This document shows, one piece after another, positions 33,617 to 39,529 of a stretch of 64,000 nt of DNA. The number at the start of each line of letters is the position of its first letter. Within the stretch, counting starts at the first letter, position 1. Source of the stretch: Bacillota bacterium (GTDB lineage: Bacteria > Bacillota_I > Bacilli_A > RF39 > UBA660). The notes beneath the pieces were generated by a model. That model saw only the letters and a program-made list of their open reading frames with translations, was not told where the DNA came from and ran no database searches. A program made the position numbers and the translations under genes. The stretch spans positions 13,479 to 77,478 of the forward strand of contig JAEWBI010000045.1 in the NCBI GenBank assembly GCA_023391185.1, given 5' to 3'.

Positions 33617-34906
33617 ATGATACAAAAACCAAAGGGAACATATGATGTATATGGTGAAAAAGGAAAACAAATATCTTATATTGAAGACTTGTTAAAAGCT
33701 TTAATGACTAAATATAACTATGAATATTTTAAGACACCTATATTTGAAGCAAGTGAACTATTTCATAGAGGAGTAGGGGAAACAACTGATATTGTAACAA
33801 AAGAAACTTATGATTTTAAAGATCGTGGTGATAGAGATATGACTTTAAGACCAGAGGGAACTGCTGGGGTAGTAAGAAGTTTTGTTGAAAATAAGATGTA
33901 TGGTAATCCTACAATGCCTGTAAAGGCATGGTATTTTGGTCCGATGTTTAGATATGAAAGACCACAATCTGGTAGATTTAGAGAATTTAACCAATTTGGT
34001 GTAGAAGTATTTGGCAGTGATGATCCAATGACAGATGCTGAAGTTATAAGTATTCCTGTTAATATTTATAAAATGTTAGGTTTAAAAGGAATTAAAGTAA
34101 ACATTAATAGTTTGGGAGATAAAGAGTCTCGTGAGAATTATCGTGAAGCATTAGTAAATCACTTTGCTCCTGTTATTGATACATACTGTGAAGATTGTAA
34201 GGAAAGATTTAAAAAGAATCCACTTAGAATACTTGATTGTAAAATAGATCACGAAAAATCTGAAATGAAAAGTGCTCCAACTACAATTGATTATTTAAAT
34301 GAAGTAAGTAAAAAACATTTTGATAAAGTGAAAGAATGTTTAGATGCATTAGGTATTGATTATGTTGTCAATCCAAGTGTTGTTAGAGGACTTGATTATT
34401 ATACACACACTGTATTTGAAGTAGAAGCATGTATTGAATCTTTTGGTTCTCAAAATGTGCTTTGTGGTGGTGGTAGATATAATGGTTTAATTGAAAACTT
34501 AGGTGGCCCTGAAACAAGTGGTGTAGGTTTTGCTTTAGGCCTTGAACGTTTACTTAATGCACTTGAAGCAGAGGAGATAACTCTTCCATATGATAAAGGA
34601 TTAGATATTTATGTAATACCTATGAGTGAAGAACAAAAAACATATGCTTTTGCTTTAACTCAAACATTAAGAATGTCTGGTTTCAGTGCTGATATAGATT
34701 ATATGAATCGTAAGATAGCGTCTAATTTTAAACAAGCTGATAGATATAACGCAAAATATGTAATTATAATAGGTGAAGAAGAAATTAGTAGTAATATACT
34801 TACTATTAAAAATAATGAAACTAAAGAAGAATATAAAGTTAATTTAGAAGAAATAATAGATTTCTTTGATGAACAAATAGAGGAGGAACATCATGAAGAA
34901 GATTAA
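33617..34906 (+). CDS. hisS: Histidyl-tRNA synthetase
   Basis: A 429-residue class II synthetase that charges tRNA(His). Motifs visible: KGTYDVYGEKGKQISY at the start, TLRPEGTAGVVR, motif 2 FRYERPQSGRFREFNQFG, the histidine-binding GLDYYTHTVFE, GGGRYNGL and motif 3 GVGFALGLERLL; an anticodon-binding domain completes the protein. RBS AAGGAAGAAGG. The 3' end overlaps aspS by 14 bases, giving a coupled operon under one T-box. Confidence 0.97.
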   Translation: MIQKPKGTYDVYGEKGKQISYIEDLLKALMTKYNYEYFKTPIFEASELFHRGVGETTDIVTKETYDFKDRGDRDMTLRPEGTAGVVRSFVENKMYGNPTMPVKAWYFGPMFRYERPQSGRFREFNQFGVEVFGSDDPMTDAEVISIPVNIYKMLGLKGIKVNINSLGDKESRENYREALVNHFAPVIDTYCEDCKERFKKNPLRILDCKIDHEKSEMKSAPTTIDYLNEVSKKHFDKVKECLDALGIDYVVNPSVVRGLDYYTHTVFEVEACIESFGSQNVLCGGGRYNGLIENLGGPETSGVGFALGLERLLNALEAEEITLPYDKGLDIYVIPMSEEQKTYAFALTQTLRMSGFSADIDYMNRKIASNFKQADRYNAKYVIIIGEEEISSNILTIKNNETKEEYKVNLEEIIDFFDEQIEEEHHEED

Positions 34907-36209
34907 AATAAATGAGTTAAGTAATAATTTTAATGATGAAGTTATAATTGAAGGTTTTATTGATAACATTAGAGATTTACAATGGGTACAATTTGTTATT
35001 TTAAGAGACAAAACTGGTAAAGTACAAATTACTATTGAAAAAAGTGAAGAAAAAAATAAAGAAATGGTTGAATTAATTAGTAATTTGACTTTAGAAAGTA
35101 CTATTAAAGTAACTGGTAAAGTAATAGAAAATCCAAAAGTTAAGTTAAATGGAATGGAAATTACTCCAACATATATTGAAGTTACTTCTAGTTCTCTTGG
35201 AGAACTGCCAGTTAATATTAAAGATAAGAATGCTTCTGAAATAGATACTAGATTAGATTTTAGATTCTTAGATTTACGTAATGAGTATAACGCTGGTATA
35301 TTTAAAGTTCAAAGTGAACTTGTAAAAGCAATGCGTGAATGTTTATATAGTAAAGACTTTACTGAAATTCATACACCTAAATTAATTGGAGCTGCTAGTG
35401 AAAGTGGTTCAGAAGTTTTTGAAGTAAAATACTTTGACCGTAAAGCGTATCTAGCACAATCACCACAATTTTATAAGCAAATGGCTATGTCAGCTGGTTT
35501 TGAAAGAATATTTGAAGTAGGACCAGTGTTTAGAGCAGAAAATTCAAATACTAATAGACATACAACTGAATTTACTGGCTTCGATCTAGAGTTTAGTTAT
35601 ATTGATTCTTATGTAGATGTAATGGATCTTGAAGAAGAAATGTTAACTTATATGCTTAAAAAAGTTCATGAAAAATATGGTGATATGATAAAAGAATTAT
35701 ATCAAGTAGATGTAATTGTCCCAACTAAGAAATTTCCAAGAATAAAACTTGCTGACTTATATAATGAACTTGAGAAAAGATATGGATACAGTGTTCCAGA
35801 CTCAGCTCAAACAGATTTAACTACAGAAGCTGAGAAACTAGCATATAAGTATGCTATGGAAGAATTTGATTCTGAATTTATATTTGTTACAGACTATCCA
35901 AAAGATAAGCGTGCATTTTATCATATGCGTAAAGATGGTATACCACAAGGCTTCGACTTAATATGGCGTGGTGTTGAAATCACAACAGGTGCTCAAAGAG
36001 AACATCGCTATGAAATTCTTAAAGAGCAAGCTGCTGAAAAAGGACTAGATAAAGATGTTGAGTTCTATTTAGAATTCTTTAAGTATGGATGTCCTCCACA
36101 CGGTGGATTTGGCCTTGGTGTTGATAGATTAACTATGTTATTATTAAATTTACCTTCTTTAAAAGAAGCAATGTTTATATTTAGAGGACCAAATAGATTA
36201 AACCCTTAA
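34893..36209 (+). CDS. aspS: Aspartyl-tRNA synthetase, archaeal/eukaryal type
   Basis: A 438-residue class IIb synthetase. The N-terminal OB-fold (residues 1-105) and the catalytic core are present, with motif 2 GPVFRAENSNTNRHTTEF followed by TGFDLEF, as in archaeal and eukaryal AspRS, and motif 3 GFGLGVDRLTML. Bacterial AspRS is about 590 aa with an inserted GAD domain; that insertion is absent here. AsnRS is less likely because of the FTGFDLEF stretch. The residue equivalent to the archaeal discriminating Trp in the OB-fold is Asp, so it may be non-discriminating and also make Asp-tRNA(Asn), which would need GatCAB. It sits at the syntenic position of the usual bacterial aspS. Confidence 0.92.
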   Translation: MKKIKINELSNNFNDEVIIEGFIDNIRDLQWVQFVILRDKTGKVQITIEKSEEKNKEMVELISNLTLESTIKVTGKVIENPKVKLNGMEITPTYIEVTSSSLGELPVNIKDKNASEIDTRLDFRFLDLRNEYNAGIFKVQSELVKAMRECLYSKDFTEIHTPKLIGAASESGSEVFEVKYFDRKAYLAQSPQFYKQMAMSAGFERIFEVGPVFRAENSNTNRHTTEFTGFDLEFSYIDSYVDVMDLEEEMLTYMLKKVHEKYGDMIKELYQVDVIVPTKKFPRIKLADLYNELEKRYGYSVPDSAQTDLTTEAEKLAYKYAMEEFDSEFIFVTDYPKDKRAFYHMRKDGIPQGFDLIWRGVEITTGAQREHRYEILKEQAAEKGLDKDVEFYLEFFKYGCPPHGGFGLGVDRLTMLLLNLPSLKEAMFIFRGPNRLNP

Positions 36210-36218
36210 TATGCTTAT

Positions 36219-36254
36219 AAAAGAATAAAACAAAACAGTTTTATTCTTTTTTTT
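36219..36254 (+). terminator. Terminator of hisS-aspS
   Basis: AAAAGAATAAAAC / GTTTTATTCTTTT stem, 13 bp, with a T run. Confidence 0.85.
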
Positions 36255-36281
36255 GTCACATTTTATCAAATATGATATACT
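36253..36281 (+). promoter_or_regulatory. Sigma-A type promoter of the LRR pilin
   Basis: TTGTCA (36253-36258), 17-base spacer, TATACT (36276-36281), starting in the T run of the preceding terminator. Confidence 0.75.
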
Positions 36282-36308
36282 TATGATAGTAAGAAAGTAG
36301 GAGTATTT

Positions 36309-37658
36309 ATGGTAAAGGATATTGATAAATTTAAAAAAGAAATGTTAGAGCGTAATAAAAAAAGGAAAAAGGGATTTACTTTAATAGAATTACTTGCAGT
36401 TTTTGTTGTACTTGCGGTAGTTGCGGGGGTTGCTATTTTTTCTATTAATAATATAGAAGAAGAATTATCTGCAAAATCTTATGGTGAATCTGTAAAAAAT
36501 GTTATTTCATCAGCTCAAAATTATTACTCTTCCAATGCAGAAACAGGGTTTCCTCCTGCTGGGTTATCGGTATTATCTGATGAAATAGAAATTGAAAATA
36601 AGAACCAGTATAAAAATGGTTTAATAATATACAATTCCATAACAGGAAAATTAGAAGCCAAGAACATCACAGATGGCAATTACTGTGCCAATGGTCCAAT
36701 CGATAATTTGAATATTGTTGAGGGAGAGTGTCCTTCAACTGATCTTGCTTGTTTTGATTATACTAAAGCAAGCGGCAAAGTGACTATCACTGGTTTCGAT
36801 TATAGTAACAACTCTTGCTTAGGATATGTAACAGTCCCATCAACAATTGAAGGATTACCTGTAACAAAAGTTGGGTTTGCAGCTTTTGCTGACACTAATA
36901 AAATTACTCCAGAAGCATGTGAACCAAATGAAGAATTCTTAGTTCCATCTTTCACAACAACAGGAACATCATCTATAAAAATAACTGCTACTCCATTATC
37001 ATCAACCTATGCTTTAGAGGTTGATGATAACTGTGTAAGTTATACCAATTTTTATGATCATACAGCTGATGGTGAATATAGCTGCGGATGCAGTTTGTTT
37101 AATGTTCAAGGTATGACTGTAGGGAATAGTGGTAGCAAACTACTAGGAATTACTCTTCCAAGTACAATAACTTATATAGACAATTTAGCATTTGCTAAAA
37201 CGTCATTAAACTATATAAATTTGAATAGTTTAACTGAATTAACCTATATAGGGGATTCTAGTTTTAAAGACACTAATTTATTAAGTTTGGATTTTTCTGG
37301 ATTAAATAAACTTTCGACAATAGGTTATGCCGCTTTTAATGGAAGTAGTATTAACAAATTAAATATAACTAATCTTTATAATTTGGCAATTATAAGAAGT
37401 GGTGCTTTTTCAGAAAATAATATTGAGAGTTTGGACTTTACTGGTAGTAATAATATCACACACATAGGGACAGGTGCTTTTGCTAGTAATCAAATATCTG
37501 ATATTAAGATAAATAATTTAACTAAACTAAATTCTCTTTGGTATGGAGCATTTTGTGGTAATCCATTTACACTATCATCAGATACTTTACCTGATACATC
37601 GAATTTAACAGGAGTAGAGGTTTCAAAACTAGTTTCAGCTTGTTTATTGGAAAATTAA
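36309..37658 (+). CDS. Prepilin with leucine-rich-repeat display domain
   Basis: A 449-residue prepilin with an unusually long, lysine-rich leader (22 residues, NKKRKKGFTLIELLAVFVV, cut after Gly22, Glu at mature position 5). The pilin core ends in NITDGNYCANG ... EGEC, the same block as in the pilin at 9153. From about residue 145 follow BspA-type leucine-rich repeats (LRR_5): TVPSTIEGLPVTKVGFAAFA, then an inserted Cys-containing segment (residues about 200-275), then five more repeats with GxxAF endings such as IGYAAFNG and IGTGAFASN. BspA LRRs bind proteins or cells. It has its own promoter, between aspS and 6S RNA, far from the assembly genes. Confidence 0.9.
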   Translation: MVKDIDKFKKEMLERNKKRKKGFTLIELLAVFVVLAVVAGVAIFSINNIEEELSAKSYGESVKNVISSAQNYYSSNAETGFPPAGLSVLSDEIEIENKNQYKNGLIIYNSITGKLEAKNITDGNYCANGPIDNLNIVEGECPSTDLACFDYTKASGKVTITGFDYSNNSCLGYVTVPSTIEGLPVTKVGFAAFADTNKITPEACEPNEEFLVPSFTTTGTSSIKITATPLSSTYALEVDDNCVSYTNFYDHTADGEYSCGCSLFNVQGMTVGNSGSKLLGITLPSTITYIDNLAFAKTSLNYINLNSLTELTYIGDSSFKDTNLLSLDFSGLNKLSTIGYAAFNGSSINKLNITNLYNLAIIRSGAFSENNIESLDFTGSNNITHIGTGAFASNQISDIKINNLTKLNSLWYGAFCGNPFTLSSDTLPDTSNLTGVEVSKLVSACLLEN

Positions 37659-37694
37659 AATTATTAAATAAAGTGAGTATTGATGTAAACTCTA

Positions 37695-37723
37695 TTTTCA
37701 AATCTAAAAATTTATGTTATAAT
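37695..37723 (+). promoter_or_regulatory. Promoter of 6S RNA
   Basis: TTTTCA (37695-37700), 17-base spacer, TATAAT (37718-37723) preceded by TG, giving a start near 37730. Confidence 0.7.
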
Positions 37724-37729
37724 TAATAT

Positions 37730-37904
37730 ACCTAAGAAACATATAGTAGCACTTATGAAAAACCTACTAATATAACGAATTGGGAATCTAATTTATAGAT
37801 GGTGTTGAATGCTTACTACGTTAAGAATCCTAAAGTTTATAATGTGATGCCCACCTGGGAGATCAGGTTTTACTCGTTATGCTACTGTTTCCTAGGTTTT
37901 TTTG
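37730..37904 (+). ncRNA. ssrS: 6S RNA
   Basis: A region of about 175 bases with no ORF whose ends pair over a long distance: ACCTAAGAAACATATAGTAGC with GCTACTGTTTCCTAGG. The centre is unpaired and flanked by imperfect helices (ATTGGGAATC, CCACCTGGGAGATCAGG), the open-promoter-like shape of 6S RNA, which traps the sigma-A RNA polymerase holoenzyme. The final stem with seven T also ends transcription. Its place between aspS and tcdA is the same as that of bsrA (6S-1) in B. subtilis, which supports the call. Confidence 0.85.
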
Positions 37905-37919
37905 TTCTTTTGTTCCAAT

Positions 37920-37948
37920 TTTACACAAATTAGTATTTGTGCTATAAT
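37920..37948 (+). promoter_or_regulatory. Sigma-A type promoter of the 36-codon gene
   Basis: TTTACA (37920-37925), 17-base spacer, TATAAT (37943-37948), 64 bases before the ATG at 38012. Confidence 0.75.
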
Positions 37949-38011
37949 ACCACCTTAATTGATGGAGATAATATAATTTTATCTATTAATTTAAATTGGA
38001 GAAGATAAAAA

Positions 38012-38122
38012 ATGTTAGATAATGTATGTTTTGTAGTATCTGGCTTACAATATTTGTATTTAAATGTTTCAACATATATACAAAAGAAGAAAAAATTAGA
38101 AGAAATGATGAGAAGTTTATAA
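38012..38122 (+). CDS. Small protein, 36 aa, own transcription unit
   Basis: A 36-codon ORF with TTGGAGAAG as RBS, a near-consensus promoter 64 bases upstream and a strong terminator 13 bases after the stop codon, so it is a complete minimal gene. The protein has a hydrophobic/aromatic first half (VCFVVSGLQYLYLNV) and a basic then acidic tail (QKKKKLEEMMRSL). It may insert at the membrane with the charged tail in the cytosol. No family recognised. It lies between 6S RNA and tcdA. Confidence 0.65.
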   Translation: MLDNVCFVVSGLQYLYLNVSTYIQKKKKLEEMMRSL

Positions 38123-38134
38123 CTTCATAGATAT

Positions 38135-38164
38135 AAAAGATAGTTAAAAACTATCTTTTTATTT
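38135..38164 (+). terminator. Terminator of the 36-codon gene
   Basis: AAAAGATAG / CTATCTTTT perfect stem with a seven-base loop and T tail. Confidence 0.85.
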
Positions 38165-38206
38165 ATTTTCATGTTGTTTTAATATATAATATATTAAGGT
38201 GATAGT

Positions 38207-38884
38207 ATGCAGTTTAGTAGATTGGAACTTTTAATAGGAAATAAAATTAATGATATTCATAACAAAACAGTACTTGTAGTGGGCATTGGTGGAGTAGGCG
38301 GTTATGCTGTTGAAGCTTTAGTTCGAGCAGGCATAGGTACAATAATTATAGTAGATAATGATATAGTCGATATAAGTAATTTAAATAGGCAAGTAATCTC
38401 TTTACATTCTAACATTGGACTTCTTAAAGTAGATGTATGTGAAAAGAGAATATTAGATATAAATCCTACTTGTAAAGTAATAAAAAAGCCTATTTATTTA
38501 ACAAAAGAAAATACTATCGATCTATTTGAAGATAAAATAGATTATGTTGTAGATGCTTGCGATACTATTGAAGTAAAGAAAACATTAATTAAAATATGTG
38601 ATAGTAAAAATATTAAATTAATTTCTTCAATGGGGACAGGCAAAAAAATGGATCCAACAAAATTAGAAATAGTAGATATAAGAAAAACTAGCTATGATCC
38701 AATTGCTAAAATACTTAGAAAAATGGTTAAAGACGAAAGAATTAAAAATAAGGTAATGGTAGTATGCTCTAAAGAAGAGCCAAAGAAGATTGAGGGTAAA
38801 ACAATTGGTTCTACACCATTTGTACCAGCAACAGCCGGTCTCTTATGTGCAAGTTTTATAATTAATGATATAGTGGGTGATTAA
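38207..38884 (+). CDS. tcdA: tRNA threonylcarbamoyladenosine dehydratase
   Basis: A 225-residue E1-like (ThiF/MoeB) protein, B. subtilis YrvM/TcdA type, which activates t6A37 of tRNA with ATP to form cyclic t6A. The ATP site GIGGVGGYAVEALVRAG starts at about residue 27, followed by DNDIVDISNLNRQ and YVVDACDTIEVK, and the C-terminal TPFVPATAGL. It is a little shorter than B. subtilis YrvM (254 aa). RBS AAGGTGATAG. Position after aspS and 6S RNA is as in B. subtilis. The cysteine desulfurase partner often found with TcdA is not here. Confidence 0.92.
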   Translation: MQFSRLELLIGNKINDIHNKTVLVVGIGGVGGYAVEALVRAGIGTIIIVDNDIVDISNLNRQVISLHSNIGLLKVDVCEKRILDINPTCKVIKKPIYLTKENTIDLFEDKIDYVVDACDTIEVKKTLIKICDSKNIKLISSMGTGKKMDPTKLEIVDIRKTSYDPIAKILRKMVKDERIKNKVMVVCSKEEPKKIEGKTIGSTPFVPATAGLLCASFIINDIVGD

Positions 38885-38885
38885 T

Positions 38886-39428
38886 ATGCAAGAGTTAAAT
38901 GGACTACCAAAAAAGTTAAAAGGCTCGGTACTTGTAATTGGCTTTGATGATAATGGTAAGTTAGTAAATGATTTAAAGAATAATAATAGTATTAATAATG
39001 TTTATACATTAAATAATAATTCTAAAGAAAAAAAGAAAAAAAATAAGAGAAAAAAGAAATTTATTGGCGAAAAAAATATTGATATTAAGAAATTAAAAAA
39101 AGAATTTAAGAAGCAAAGCTTTGATTATATAATATGTGATTTTGATACAATAACACCATTCTTTAGAAGTTTTGTGAAAAATAGTATTTTACTCGCAAGT
39201 GAAAAAGTTTATTTATATGTTCAGGGGTTAGATTATGAACATGAAGAAATAAGATACCGTTATGAAAGATATGGTTCAAAAGTATTAAAAAAAGGTGCTC
39301 ATGATGAATACTTATTTGAGATAAATGTGACTAAGATTAAAATATCTTTTTTTAAATCATTTAGATACTGGCTTAAAGATATTAGATATGATTTTGTAGA
39401 ATTTATCGCAAATATTTTAATAGGTTAA
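38886..39428 (+). CDS. Hypothetical protein next to tcdA, 180 aa
   Basis: I recognise no family. The start GSVLVIGFDDNGKLVNDL looks like the first strand and helix of a Rossmann fold; a run of lysines (KEKKKKNKRKKKF, residues about 47-59) interrupts it; SFDYIICDFDTITPFFRSF and VYLYVQGLDYEHEEIRYRYE follow, and the last 35 residues contain aromatic amphipathic helices (FFKSFRYWLKDIRYDF) that could touch the membrane. The GTG at 38877 is in frame, but GGGTGA before the ATG at 38886 decides the start. It begins one base after the tcdA stop and is probably coupled to it. Confidence 0.7.
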   Translation: MQELNGLPKKLKGSVLVIGFDDNGKLVNDLKNNNSINNVYTLNNNSKEKKKKNKRKKKFIGEKNIDIKKLKKEFKKQSFDYIICDFDTITPFFRSFVKNSILLASEKVYLYVQGLDYEHEEIRYRYERYGSKVLKKGAHDEYLFEINVTKIKISFFKSFRYWLKDIRYDFVEFIANILIG

Positions 39429-39448
39429 TTTATAGCTATAAAATTATA

Positions 39449-39477
39449 TGGAAACTAGTAAATACTGGTTTCTTTTA
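39449..39477 (+). terminator. Terminator after tcdA and its neighbour
   Basis: GGAAACTAG / CTGGTTTC stem (one G-U pair), six-base loop, T-rich tail. Confidence 0.6.
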
Positions 39478-39506
39478 TTGTTTTTTATTGATATTTTTGG
39501 TACAAT
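39478..39506 (+). promoter_or_regulatory. Possible promoter of smc
   Basis: TTGTTT (39478-39483), 17-base spacer, TACAAT (39501-39506), 24 bases before smc. Confidence 0.5.
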
Positions 39507-39529
39507 TAAAGTTAGTTTAGGGTGATAGT

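Noticed and set aside
36910..37130. Frameshift in the LRR pilin where the repeats are interrupted
   Set aside because: The frame stays open and the inserted segment has balanced composition and Cys residues. It is an inserted domain rather than damage.
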